Source: Gibbula magus
Lineage: Eukaryota; Mollusca; Gastropoda; Trochida; Trochidae
Direction of reading: 5' to 3'
DNA: 64,000 nt
Assembly: GCA_936450465.1 (NCBI GenBank)
Contig: OW388291.1
Coordinates: 39,768,873 to 39,832,872 of the forward strand
Made by a program: the position numbers and the translations under genes. How positions within the stretch are numbered: position 1 is the stretch's first letter; each line of letters begins with the position of its first letter. The notes under the pieces are model-generated. The model did not search any database. It saw nothing but the letters and a program-made list of their open reading frames with translations, and had not been told where the DNA came from. Below, piece by piece: positions 34,606 to 46,511 of the stretch.

Positions 34606-36102
34606 CAGCTCATGCTGTCGTATTTAACAGCTAAGGGTATTTATATGCTACATGTTCTTTTAATAAATCCATTTGAAACCTGTCCACGCTAAAATGTGCA
34701 TGATCCCTTGATTATTGCTTTATTTATGGGTAATTCCACTCTCATTACCATTATCTCTCGGAGTAGGTGAGACAGGTTAATGGATGATTAAACTTTTGTT
34801 GCAAAATAACTCTGTTCACAAGAGAACTTATTGATTCGTGTATTTATGATGCTGAGAATTAGATAGTTTAAGGTAGAGTATTTAGGTTGGATGAAATAGT
34901 ATTGTAATGGCTATGGACGACCTTAAAGTATGTGTGGGAACGGACTGGGAGTCTCTGGATGACACTGGGTACTGGATACTTCAAAGTTCACATATAATAC
35001 TAATACTATGTAAACTTCAGATCGCTGGATAGAAATGTGTAATTGACTAATTAGAATGGTTGGTGTCATTAATAATTCAACAGCACTTAATGCCGATGAC
35101 ATACTGTGTATTACATGAAATATGGTTATTCCTGATAGAATGATCTTCGATTATTGCTACATAATCCCCGATACAATCACATGACAATGAGGCTTATATG
35201 TAGTGTAAGTATCGATAACATTTCTAATAATATTCCATCTTGATGGTTTATACAACCGGAAGTAAGGTTGCATTTGGTTATTCACCATTCGTATGTAGAA
35301 GGATCAAAAGAAAAAGATTAATTCTATTCGTCAGTCAATCGGTTGCCATTTCAAAACGACCAATAGTTTCTGAAGCTGTAAGCCACTGCAGTGACTTCAA
35401 CTATTGTATCTACACGTGATTCTCCGCCGTGTTCCTACGCCTATGATAGTCGTAAAGCAGATTGTACATATCTTTTTTCAAAAACAAACTTGTCTGAAAG
35501 TGTATTTTGTTAAGAAGCTGCATAATGTACTCAACTCTTTCAAGATCATAATAGTATCTGTACAGGTGAACTACCACATTTAAATTTACAATTTTGAGGC
35601 TCAACTTATCTCGAAAAGTCGCTAAACCTCGATTGTGTCAGTATCGAACGATCCTTGAGCCATGTACTCTCCAGCGTATGATGCACGACAACGAGACTTC
35701 ACCTGAAGGAAAATGACAACGATATCATGATTGTCAAAAAGTACTAGGGCGGGGTCATGGTTGTCTCGGATGTATCTCTCACCATTGAGATTTCCTTAAT
35801 CCAACTTACAGTCATGGGAAATCAACTACAGCGTCGTGGATCGTGCATCCTTCAAGAATACTAATACCTACATTATCTTCTTCTGTACTGTACTTCTGTA
35901 GAAAATGTGAATATCATTGGAGTGCTGATAAGGCGGAGAATCGTGTGGATTGTGTTCTAAAACATAAAAACACGATAAAAAAGGATTTGTTTTTGTTATT
36001 AATACACATACATCCGCATACTGTTACTTCACCGGTTAGATACAGCAAATTAATTTTCCATGTTTTTTTTTTAAAAAAAAGGATAAATATCTAGTACTGT
36101 TA

Positions 36103-36104
36103 TA

Positions 36105-36147
<43 letters not shown>
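36103..36147. repeat. (TA)n microsatellite
   Basis: About 22 uninterrupted TA units in unit 2; unit 1 has no such run at the matching place near 27850. Confidence 0.95.
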
Positions 36148-36149
<2 letters not shown>

Positions 36150-36667
36150 TCGACACTTTTCTCAAATACCTACACTGTCTGATACACCTGCCACCTGTAC
36201 ACTCCTGACTGTCTTGTCACTACTAAACTTGACTACTGCAACTCCCTATTAGTCAACCTCTCTTCAAGATCACTCAAAAAATTACAGAGAATCCAAAACT
36301 CCGCTGCCAGATGTATCACCCACACTTCCCGATATGACCACATCACTCCAGTACTGCATTCCCTCCACTGGCTGCCCATCCCTGCACGAATCTCCTATAA
36401 AATCCTCATCTTAACCCATGACTGCATTTATAAACCTCTGGTGACGTCATCCCTTTGTTTAGCACCGTTCCGTAACCTGGAGGTAGGACCTTGGCTACAT
36501 CACGTCAGGTCTATCTGTAACTTACGGACCTCGTTTGAGGCCTATCTGTGATTTAAAGACCTCAACATTAGATTTTAAACTAATTTCTTTTCAAATCTCA
36601 AACATTTCCCATTATAAAATTCATTTAATTTCCAACACAAGAGTTTTCCAAATATATCACTCGAAAG

Positions 36668-36733
36668 TCGGGGATCGAACCACTGGCCTTTCGATTTGTA
36701 ACCAAACGTGCAAACCATTAGGCTACGGAGCCA
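36668..36733 (-). repeat. tRNA-derived SINE head inside the L2-like element
   Basis: The reverse complement begins tggctccgtagcctaatgg (A box) and has gtggttcgatcccc (B box) about 35 bp later, spaced as in a tRNA. The acceptor stem halves do not pair, so it is a SINE head or tRNA pseudogene. Confidence 0.6.
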
Positions 36734-37270
36734 GTTGAAGTTAGAATGATTTTTTCATGACCAATTGATTACACTATTTCATTGCCTCTTGTAAAATTGC
36801 CAGTTTCTGCATTACTTATTTTTATTATTATTAATGTAGCAATATGTTTTATGTGCAAAAGGTCTTGTAACTATTGAAATTGTGTTGTGTTTGGGATAAC
36901 TTTGATCATGTTGTCATTGGTCGAGCAGTTTAGTGTGCAAGCGTGTACATTTCAGCATTAAGCACAAGAGTCACGATATGCACGGGCACAATGTCACGTG
37001 ATCGGCTGCGTCGCCTGATGATGACACTAATATTTACTGTCAACTTTTTGTTTGTAATGTTTAAGGAAAATATTTTTTTCAGCTTTTGATTACTTAACAC
37101 ATAACCAAAATTCGTTTTTAAAACGATTGTTTTTAATGGTTTCCAAATCCTGTCACAAACCTATGAAGTCATTTGGACCAGTTCATTTTCATAGAGGGGT
37201 GTGAGTATGTTTGAACTGCTATATTTTTGTTTTATTTTTTAAATGCAATCTTCCCTCAGTTCATAAGCCA

Positions 37271-37490
37271 GTTAAGGTACTCAGACTCGGTCTTGGTGCC
37301 TGTAGATAGACCGCAGGGGGAGTCAGGTAGGACAGATAGACCTTGGCCTTCGGGTGGTGCCTGTAGATAGACCGCAGGGGGAGTCGGATAGGACAGATAG
37401 ACCTTGGCCTTCGGCCGTGGTCTATCTGTCCTACCCGACTCCCCCTGCGGTCTATCTACAGGCACCAAGACCGAGTCTAAGTACCTTAAC
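37271..37490. repeat. Inverted repeat with 72-bp arms inside the L2-like element
   Basis: The left arm 37271-37342 and right arm 37419-37490 are reverse complements with about two mismatches. The first 60 bases of the unit are also repeated directly at 37355-37414. The structure (two direct copies plus one inverted) lies just before the resumed retrotransposon frame. Confidence 0.85.
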
Positions 37491-37814
37491 CTTTACTTAC
37501 AACGAGAACTTCCCAGACTATCTCAAGCAACTTGTTTCTGTGTACGTGCCCCAGCGAAGTCTCCGGTCATCCTCTGATTCTCTTCTCACCCAACACAGAT
37601 CTCCAAACCAACTTTCGGATCGAGCCTTCTCTCTTGCTAGCCCAAAACTGTGGAATTCTCTTCCAAAGGAAATACGAAATACTACATCCAAAGAAACTTT
37701 TAAAGCTCTGCTAAAAACCTATCTTTTCACTGCTGCCTACAGCAATTAACATTTCCAGCATTGTCATAGCGCCAATGAGCATCTTAACGGTGGATATTAG
37801 GCACTCTATAAATA

Positions 37815-37848
<34 letters not shown>

Positions 37849-38508
37849 TACATTTATAATACATATGTAATGTGATATTTAAGTTAAAACCAACACAAAC
37901 TATACAGATCAGTAAATATAGAGTGTGTGAGTAAACGTAAAACAAATACCAAAACGTCAGTCAGTCAAATTAAACACTTCATAGTCCATAAATTTGTATA
38001 GTAAGTATTGATATTGATGTGTTAACTGACATACCGCAACTCAATGTCTACAATGTTGACACAACACCAGACAGACGAGTTAACACAATACCAGTCAAAA
38101 CACAAAGCCGGTTCACTCACAAATGCGCGGATAAAATTTTTTTGTGAAGTGATGTTCTATGCATCCAATATTTACTTTACATCAAGCTTCAGTGTTTAAC
38201 CTACGACTATCATTATATACTGGGTGTACATAATTAATAGCACCAAAGCTTTATAACAATAATCACTTTAATGCTGAGTGTACGGTGTGTTGTAAGCATC
38301 TAGTCCATTACAGCGATAACTGTTAAAAAGCAAGCTGAAATCAAATGGTTTGCAATTAAACCAATCTCTTATCAACGACATTTACGCCACTATTTGATGA
38401 CGTCATTCAGCGGGTAACCATAGCTGTATTATTTGCCTACCTATTTGTACATGTATTGATGACTGACGTTTTCATTTCATTCTTGTGAGCGTCACACAGT
38501 GCCACAAG

Positions 38509-39555
38509 ATGACAACATCTCTTACTTCAACATTAAATGGAACGTTCGCAGAGTATGACAACGTCCTTGGAGAAACAACAGCACCGACGACCTTTGATAC
38601 TACTGTGTCTATGGATATTCACATTTTCTCTTGCGTTTTGACTGCACTTTCCATCATAGGAGTGCTCAGCAACTGTTTAGGAGTGGCAGTATTGAGTCGT
38701 CTCCAGAAGCAGAACCCTGGTGTTCGGCTGTTGAAGTATTTGACTTACGTGGATATGTTGGTGCTTCTGCTCCTGTTTGAGGACTACGTGCTTCCTGGTA
38801 TCACCGGACTCCCTGCATCAGTGGTCATCATCATGTCTGGTCTGACGTCAATAGTGCCACCATTGCTCGTCACCATCTACACATTCGAAATCTACCTGAC
38901 CCTTGTCATCGCCTGTCAGAGAGCCATTGCCTTGGCGATGCCGTTGAAGAGTGCAATATACATGAGAGACTCGGTTCTAAACAGGTTGATAGTGGCATCT
39001 TTTATATTGTCAGTTATCTTCAACATCAACGCGTGGTTGATTTGCGACAGACTGATCTATTTTGACAGTGAACTTAATGCAAACTGGATCAAGTGTACTT
39101 TATCTGATTTTGCGGTCTCAGCCTACAATCAATTTCACTACCGGTACCTGACCCTGATCATCAGAACCATCCTGCCCATGCTACTTCTACTCATCTGCAC
39201 CATCATCATCATTATCGTGGCCAGGAAACGTGTGAAGAGCAGTTCGCGAAAACGCAACCCAGATCAACTGACTGCTGTCAATATATGCATTATCTCCATG
39301 TCCATTGTCACCCATGTCACTACAGCTCTTGAACGCATCCTGAATGGCATTGTGATCGTCCCGATGTTCCCCCAGATAACAGCGCTTATCGTGATCCTTA
39401 ACTGCTCGACTAACGTGGTGTTCTACTGTACATGTGGTCGCTCTTTCAGGAGAACACTGGTCTTCATGCTGCAGCGCCCATTTAAGGCATGTCGGTGTTG
39501 TGCAGTGGATTCGGGTGGAAGGGAGACACAAATAAGTGTGTTACATGGAATCTAA
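38509..39555 (+). CDS. Intronless divergent class A GPCR, copy B2
   Basis: Predicted 348-residue receptor, the same length as B1 and about 96% alike by eye. The ATG at 38509 (MTTSLTST) matches B1. Changes cluster in the N terminus (EYDNVLGETT, FDTTVSM). Others are GVLGN to GVLSN in TM1 (the Asn is kept), the end of TM5, and Leu to Arg in the third intracellular loop. QRA, YTFEIY and NCSTNVVFYC are unchanged. The full frame with mostly conservative change suggests it is still functional. It lies about 4.2 kb from the A2 remnant, head to head. Confidence 0.92.
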   Translation: MTTSLTSTLNGTFAEYDNVLGETTAPTTFDTTVSMDIHIFSCVLTALSIIGVLSNCLGVAVLSRLQKQNPGVRLLKYLTYVDMLVLLLLFEDYVLPGITGLPASVVIIMSGLTSIVPPLLVTIYTFEIYLTLVIACQRAIALAMPLKSAIYMRDSVLNRLIVASFILSVIFNINAWLICDRLIYFDSELNANWIKCTLSDFAVSAYNQFHYRYLTLIIRTILPMLLLLICTIIIIIVARKRVKSSSRKRNPDQLTAVNICIISMSIVTHVTTALERILNGIVIVPMFPQITALIVILNCSTNVVFYCTCGRSFRRTLVFMLQRPFKACRCCAVDSGGRETQISVLHGI

Positions 39556-41555
39556 CCTTTGCCTCAATGACATCACATGATATGCGACCAGGATTATCCA
39601 CGGGACAAATTTATATAAATATTCGTTTAATCTGCTATTTATATATCGTAACAGGCTGAATTATGTTCCTTTAACAAATGAAAAATATGTTGGGAGTTTA
39701 ATCTAATGTGTGTATTACTATTTAAAACTTGTGATGGAAACATATTATCTTATTTGCAGTTGGTTTTTTTTTCAAAGTTGATGAGAACAAGATTTTCCAT
39801 TGTAATGCCACCACCAGATGACGTGTGTAGGCTACACAGGTTGATTTTAGGTTGCATCCACCCCTACAAGTAACTACAGCGGAGATGGGAATATCACACT
39901 GTTAAAAGGGATAAAGATAGATATTATCGTATTTGATCATAGCAGGATACTATAAAGTTCTGATTTCAGTGGAAAGCTAAATTTGCCATAATAAATATAA
40001 TGAAGCAAGCATCGTTCATGCAATACAGTGTCAATGTGCCATACATCCACGTGTACTGTAATTACTTGGTCTTTGTTTGAACACTGCTATCATCGAGGCA
40101 AAATGTACCCAACCAGCCAACGTTATGCCACTCGTTTGTGTACAATTAAAGTGGTATTATTTTGGTATCAGAATTGTAGTAGTTGAGACTTAGACTTAGC
40201 AGTGACCTGTGGCAATTTACTAAAATAGTGGCAAAGCAGAGAACTTGGTCAGAGTAAGAATTAAGGCTTTCTTCGCAAGTCTGTAAGAGAACTATTTTAT
40301 TCTGAGACAAAAAGGGGATTAACAAAAACTGCCCTCCAAACTTCTCAGTAAAAGGCAAGAGAAGCGATACTTCATGGGAGTTGGTCACACGAATTTGGAT
40401 TGACTGAGGAGCCTCTCTCTCTGTGTTGTGTATGCAGCTAAAAATCCTCGAGGGGAACACGGCACTGATTTAATGTAGATATACACTTAAAATAGATAAT
40501 AAGTAAAGCGCAACTTACTTTAATTTAGTATAATTTCTGGTCAAAAAGTTTAAAAAGCAATCTTATATATTTGAATGCACAAACAGCTATCTGTACATTG
40601 ATACAAACAATTACAGATGCTCATGAAGGTCCTGCTTGTCACTTACGCGTGTGACACTTTAAAACATGAGCTCATGCAATTTGATAAATAACTTTTCAGA
40701 TGGCAACAGTAGCGTGTGATATTTCGAATATATTTACATTTTGATTTGAAAAGGTCAGAGATTATCAACAGGTGAATGATAAATAATTGGGAAGCGTGAT
40801 GTCAAAACCATGGCTATTAAGTGTTTGCTGATAACATGTTGTATTGTTTGAATGAAGAATGGTATGTTCATGGTCGTATTTTTCTTTGAAACAGCCATGT
40901 GTCTCGAGTAGAACGCCTTAAGCAATATGTACCTGCAGTTCGCCTTTGTTTCCAACAGTTGAATCAACTGTAAATCTAAGATTACATAGGGTGACGTCAC
41001 TGAACTGATTTACGTGAAAAGTGAAGTTGTAGCGGAGGACTTACAGAGAGGCTAAACGTGAAACGGGATGAGAGTGTGACAGTCCTTGATTGCCGTGATA
41101 CCGGGACATTCAAATAATTGTCATATCAGTCAAGATGCGGATGAGAAAACTGGATTAAGACAGGAAAACACAAGAGCACGCCATAGCCCAAAATAAAACG
41201 TGCAGTGAATACAATGTACAAGAGGAAATATCTATACTCTTCTGCGACCATGACTAAAACGAACCACTGTTACTGAAAGTAAAAGCTGTTCTACCCCTAT
41301 GAATGAAATCTGGAATGAAAACTTATTTTCTGGTAAATTTCAATTGTTGAAACTGTTTATCAGTGTGAATAATCACAATCAGTTGATGGCCCATTAACAT
41401 TTGGCAATGTGTAGATTCGATTCCAATTATCATAACTATACCATTAGTGATATTAACAGAAATACATCCCTCAAAGAGCTGATTATATTATTAGGCCCAC
41501 AAACATTATCGCTGAAGTTCTAACGTGACACAGTGTGTTCTGTGTGTCATATATG

Positions 41556-41695
41556 GATAACCCATGATACCGAGGATATGGTACGGTTGTGGACCCTGAT
41601 AGGAATGAAAAACCCGAGGATGCGAAGCATCCGACTGTTTTTCCTGACTATCAGGGTCTACAACCGTACCATATCCGAGGTAGAATGGGTTATCA
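41556..41695. repeat. ~140-bp foldback (near-palindrome)
   Basis: The left arm from gataacccatgataccgagg and the right arm ending ccgaggtagaatgggttatc pair over about 65 bp with few mismatches around a gcgaagc centre near 41626. No gene lies nearby; the unit resembles a foldback/MITE. The stretch 40685-41555 shows nothing else. Confidence 0.85.
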
Positions 41696-41835
41696 ATATT
41701 ATCCCGTTTTAAGTGTAAAACAGGCTTTTTACGTGTTATCTCGTTATATTGAGGATCCCTGGCGTTATATTGAGGATCCCTTGGTGATGTCAGCCGCGCT
41801 ATATGAGTTTCTTTTGCACCGTGATATCTCGTCTG

Positions 41836-41915
41836 CCCCCTTAGCACAGTAGTCAGAGGCGCTGACTCAGTAACTGCAGGTGATAGTGGATATGGGTTCG
41901 AGACGCACTTTCTGC
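41836..41915 (+). repeat. tRNA-like SINE head
   Basis: Starts ccccttagcacagtagtcag (A-box-like) and has tatgggttcgagac (B-box-like) about 50 bp on, a spacing like a tRNA with a long variable arm. There is no matching acceptor stem. Confidence 0.5.
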
Positions 41916-42239
41916 AAAATATTTGCTGTACATATTCTGTCGTAAACTTATGAATTTTTTCAAAATTAGTCTAAGTTAGTTTCTTCAGATCTTTACTTTC
42001 AAGCCGTCATCTTAACAAATATATCAGGGTTTACAATCATTATAATTCCTTCTAACAGGGTTTACAAGTGTATGTGTAAACCCTCCTGGAGGGAATTACA
42101 AGGTTGTAAGTCCCTCGTACCGGGTGATACGGTTTAGAAAGGTCGTTTCAAGTATCACGTTATATGGCTTGTAGGTTGATAACGTCGGATAACTCATGGA
42201 CAAATGCATGAAGTGCAGTCATTGAAAGATTGCCAACGT

Positions 42240-42520
42240 TTTTGAATTTTGAATACAACAGTGATCACCATGGAAACAGAGCCACACTCTGGAATCGGTT
42301 TCTTCACCATTGCGATCATATGTATATTGATTAGTATTTGTGGCAACATTCTTTGAGCTGTCGTGCTGTCCAAACTGCAGAAAACTCTTCCTGGTGTTCG
42401 ACTCTTGAAGTTTCTTGCTATCATTGATATCATCATCATCTTGCAAATCCTCTTCAAATGGGTGTCGTACAACTTCAAATGGAAAGGATTGAACAGAATC
42501 GTCATGAATGAGATACTTTT
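42240..42520 (+). pseudogene. GPCR pseudogene, N-terminal third (C')
   Basis: Clearly similar to the start of the receptor at 43387: acaacagtgatcaccatgg, an ISICGNIL-like TM1, QKTLPGVRLLKFLAIIDI and KWVSYNFKW. A TGA at 42354-42356 stands where the intact gene has GGA (Gly in TM1). Similarity stops near 42515, before TM3, where a dispersed repeat begins. Confidence 0.85.
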
Positions 42521-42830
42521 AAAATTGTGTTTCTTGACCAGAACGCAAAAACTGTAAGGCCTAGCTCAATGAAACTTGGTGTGTGGAACAGTCATGTAGA
42601 AGTGACCTTTAGAATTTTCAACTTATTTAGAATTTTATTATTAGCTGTTTTCATGCAAACATAACTTAACCCATTATTTCCTGACCAGAACTCAAAAACT
42701 GTAAGACATACCTCAATGAAACCTACTGTATGGAACAATCACCATGTGTTTTTCATCTTGGACGTTTTGACTTTTTAACCATTTACAATTGCTTTTCACA
42801 ATTTCACCTCCAGAACAGATGTTGAAAATT
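42520..42830. repeat. Dispersed repeat fragment truncating C'
   Basis: Two similar blocks, 'gaccagaacgcaaaaactgt' and 'gaccagaactcaaaaactgt', each followed by a 'caatgaaac' and 'tggaaca' context. They resemble the internal units of the gtccgtcc-type elements elsewhere in the window. Confidence 0.45.
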
Positions 42831-43386
42831 GCTAAACAGAGATTAATACATATTTGGAAGTATGTAATCTTGTGTAGCATGAATTTATAACTAATTAGGA
42901 TTTATTAAAGAATGAAGTTCCATAATCATTGTTCTCTATGTTTGAAACTTTCCCATTTGGCGGGGAATATAATAGACTCTGTCTCCTTGTTTCTTCTGAT
43001 TTGCCTCCCCAAAAATGGACAGATTTTCAATAATGGAGACATGTATGTACTATCAGCAGCTGTAATCTACCCTTCTAAATTAAAATATCATTGTTCATTG
43101 TATCACTCGTGATTGATTAATCGCCGTTGTCTGCTTGTGAAAACAGTTGATGTTTCGAAAATGTGTCATTTTAATGTCAGATCTATCGATGGAGTCACAA
43201 GTACATTGGATTTGAAATGATATCTGGCATAAATGATCACTGAACTGAAGGAACGTCGACTGTTTGACATTTCCACCATCTACCATTTCTAACACGGACA
43301 AATTTTGTCTCATATGTATCGTGCACTAGCCTAAATGTAATGGACTCATGCATGGAAGTGCAGTCGATCTACGATTTTAGACGTTC

Positions 43387-44373
43387 ATGATGTTGGTGTA
43401 TCCAGAACTTGAATATGAAGTTATCACAGAAAATATGTTCAATACAACAGTGATCTCCAATGAAATAGAGGCCAACTCTGGGATGGGTATCTTCATCATT
43501 ATCAGCATGTGCATACTGATCGGTATCTGTGGTAACATTCTTGGAGCTGTCGTGCTGTCAAAACTGCAGAAAACTGTTCCTGGTGTTCGACTCTTGAAGT
43601 TTCTTGCTTTCATCGATATCATCCTTCTTTTGCAAATCCTCTTTTATTGGGTGTTCAACTACAATTGGAGAGGAACTGACAGCGTCGACATGAATGGAAT
43701 ATATACATACTTGTTTCCAATGCTGATGACCTCATACACTTTTGAGATCTACTTCACCATGCTGATTGCATTACAGAGAGCTGTGGCTGTGGCTAAACCT
43801 CTACAAGTTTCTCGGTATTTGAGGAGATCTGTCATCAACGTTTCCATAATAGTGATGATAATTTTTTCCGTTGCCTTGAATCTTCCATACTGGTTTATCT
43901 TCAACCAAAACTTTTCCCGGGACAACTTTCAAAGCACAAACACTTCTCTTTTAACGGATACAGGATATATATCACCATATAGCCAGTTTACCTTTTCGAT
44001 CTATTTTAGATTCCATGAAAAATATATGCTCTCAACATTTCGAGCTGTGATCCCCCTTGTGTTTCTTGTGATGTGCAACATAATCATCATCATCTTCTCC
44101 AGGAGACGTGTCATCCAATCAACAGGAAGAAACCATGACCAACTAGTAGTCATCAATATAGCCATTATTGTGATGTCAGTCATCACCCACATTACAACAG
44201 CATGCGAGCGAGCGTTTGATTCCGATGAGAACTTAGACATGGTAACTAAAACGCTTGTTGTTTTGAACTGTTCAGTGAACTGGATATTCTACTGTATGTT
44301 TGGGAGGTCGTTCAGAAATACGTTAAGAGAGGTCATGAGGTGCAAGTGCCGTAATAGAGTAAATGGAAGTTGA
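43387..44373 (+). CDS. Intronless divergent class A GPCR C
   Basis: Predicted 328-residue seven-helix receptor; a second ATG follows the first directly. TM1 has GICGN (46-50). TM3 reads YTFEIYFTM then QRA (130-132) and KPLQ. TM5 starts FRAVIPLVF, and the third intracellular loop is SRRRVIQSTGRNHDQ. TM7 has NCSVNWIFYC (294-303). There is no DRY, CWxP, NPxxY or TM3 cysteine. Predicted N-glycosylation sites lie in the N terminus (NTT at 19) and second extracellular loop (NTS at 185). From TM5 to the stop, and for some bases beyond, it is almost the same as receptor D at 46512. Confidence 0.9.
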   Translation: MMLVYPELEYEVITENMFNTTVISNEIEANSGMGIFIIISMCILIGICGNILGAVVLSKLQKTVPGVRLLKFLAFIDIILLLQILFYWVFNYNWRGTDSVDMNGIYTYLFPMLMTSYTFEIYFTMLIALQRAVAVAKPLQVSRYLRRSVINVSIIVMIIFSVALNLPYWFIFNQNFSRDNFQSTNTSLLTDTGYISPYSQFTFSIYFRFHEKYMLSTFRAVIPLVFLVMCNIIIIIFSRRRVIQSTGRNHDQLVVINIAIIVMSVITHITTACERAFDSDENLDMVTKTLVVLNCSVNWIFYCMFGRSFRNTLREVMRCKCRNRVNGS

Positions 44374-44456
44374 AAGGATTCGCGAATGAGTAAAATTTCA
44401 AATATTTACACTGCAATACATGTTTTTCCCAAGGCCTTATACACGCTAGGTGTTTT

Positions 44457-44777
44457 CTTTCGAGCTGTGATTCCCCTGTGTTCCTTTTGGTGTGCAACAT
44501 AATCATCATCATCTTCTCCAGGAGGCGCGTCATCCAATCAACAGGAAGAAACCATGAGCAACTAGTAGTAATCAATATAGCCATTATTGTGATGTCAATC
44601 CTCACCCACATTACAACAGCATTGGAAAGATGCATTGTTTTTCCATTGGTCGACATGTACAAGGTAACTACAACTCTTTTAGTTGTAAACTGTTCTGCAA
44701 ATTTTGTATTCTACTGTATCTTCGGTCGTTTGTTTAGAAAAACATTGAATACTCTTCTAGACAAAATGTTTTTATAG
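44457..44777 (+). pseudogene. GPCR pseudogene, C-terminal third (C'')
   Basis: Begins at tttcgagctgtgatt, the TM5 start shared by C, D and F, 84 bp after the stop of C. A one-base loss after 'cccctg' shifts the frame. The rest stays open through RRRVIQSTGRNHEQ, TM6, VNCSANFVFYC and RLFRKTLNT to a stop. TM1-TM4 are missing. Confidence 0.88.
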
Positions 44778-44789
44778 AACAGATATCTA

Positions 44790-46505
44790 ACTGATCCCCC
44801 ATGAAATAAGCTTAAACTAGTTTGTTTTGTGCTTAGTATTTTGGGGACATTTGGGGACGCAGGAAATTCAGGAATTGATCCATGCGTTGTATGGTGAGAG
44901 GCTGTAGCTCCCCCAACAGAGAGACAGGCGTCTGATTTGTGTACATTTCTAGTGTGTTCAATGTTAATGCAATGTGTCTTTTAAACGACTACAGCAATCA
45001 TACTTATTTCACCATATTTTATACTGATTTTAGTGATCTTCATTTTGCTAGAATTAAAATTCAATTAGTTTTCTCATGTTGTCAATTGAAATTGTCCTTA
45101 CGATGACGTGGTCTTGTTGTTATATGTACTATTCCGTCTACATTCCCTTGTGACATAATAGTGCTACAGCTCGAAGAAGCAGTTTTAAAGTGTATATATG
45201 TGTTTAAGAGTTTGGCAATGTATTGTAACAGGGTTAGGTGTAAGATTTACTCACATTGTTATGAAATCAATTAACGGAACTATACATTCACCTTTTCTAA
45301 GAACATTTTTTAGCCATTCACAAAGACTGATTATTTTATTCGAATGTCTATCACAGTGTTTATCAATTCGGTTGTAATCCAGACAGATGTATCGATAATG
45401 ATTCAGATTAAGTAGATAAACCTACTGTGTTTTTAACTTTTTGTGAGTCTAACGTACATTCGATACCGATTTTTTATCATTCTGAGCCGAACGCATCAGC
45501 ATCAGCATGACGAGTTTATCAGCGTATTTAAAACGTGTTTCTTTGACACTGCGGAAGTGAACTGAGTGATGTGGTAATTGGTTGAACCCATTTTTCTCAA
45601 GGTATGACGCATCACATTTCCGTTGTTTTCGATGTGGTGGAAATTGAATAAACAGTGAAATTTAATATTTATTAATATTCAAATGTGATGATTAAGTTAC
45701 ATCATAGATTTTAATCAAATGGAACATACAGGTTTATAAATATTAAGGTTTCTCCGGCTTGAAAGCTTTCCTCCACCACTTGTCAAATTGACGCGACCGT
45801 TTCCTGTGACGTCATAACTGATTGAGCTTATGACATCATTGTATCGGAACCGAAACCGGTTCGTTCACAGTTTATCGCGGTCTTGATTGACTACTGTAGT
45901 TTCACTATTTAAAAAACATCGGTCCGAATTAGAATTATTTTCCAAAACAGATACACATATAAAATTGCGTAGAAGGAAAACATGATGGAACCCGTAAAGT
46001 GAAGATAACTGATTTACCCATGTTATTTCAATGACAAAAATCGTGTTCAAACCCCTGTTCGACCATACCATAAACCAATCAGAAACAAGGATTTTAAAAA
46101 GTCATGGTAGAATTGGAGATCAGGCAGCATACTTTCAACTTCATCTGTGTCAATCTATTTGCGTCATCAATAACTGACAGTATGATAGTTTATACTCTTG
46201 TTTTGATCATGACATTGAGCTTTGAAACGTCAAATACAATAAATGCAAAAAAAGTGAATGCATATTGACATTCATGGGTAATGAAAGCACACTAAAACCG
46301 TCTCTTATGTTTCATGTTTACTGAATCATTAACTGAATCAGACACCATGCCATCCATTTACTCCAAATTAGCATTTCCTTCATTTATTATTTACACATCA
46401 TGTTTAAGTACATGGCAGGCATATGAAATGATCTCTACGGTTTATGGATCATTATAGTCCCCACGTGCGACACTGTTTGGGTTTTCATCTAATGTTAAAC
46501 CTTCA
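44790..46505. other. Intergenic, nothing recognised
   Basis: AT-rich sequence between C'' and receptor D with no sustained open frame, clear repeat or RNA gene that I can see. Confidence 0.5.
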
Positions 46506-46511
46506 TTGTTG

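Larger units (their letters stand above)
36190..37845 (+). mobile_element. L2/CR1-like non-LTR retrotransposon 3' part, interrupted
   Basis: Inserted in unit 2 after 'tctgatacacct'; unit 1 shows the empty site near 27935, and 'acct' may be the target duplication. The first part (36190-36432) encodes LDYCNSLLVNL, RIQNSAARCI and LHWLPIPARI. The second part (about 37505-37749) resumes with DYLKQLVSVYVPQRSLRSS, SPKLWNSLP and KTYLF and stops at 37747-37749. The 3' end is a (ATT)n run. About 1 kb of other DNA splits the two parts. Confidence 0.82.
34259..40684. repeat. Segmental duplication, unit 2 (A2-B2 block)
   Basis: Homologous to 23928-31399. It retains the 5' end of A2, the intergenic region with an L2-like insertion, intact B2 and its 3' flank to gctcatgcaatttga at 40684. 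It lacks the two TIR elements of unit 1, so those inserted after the duplication. Confidence 0.88.

Noticed and set aside
36535..36738. 67-codon frame inside the L2-like interruption
   Set aside because: Runs through the SINE head and AT-rich filler; no relation to the retrotransposon protein.
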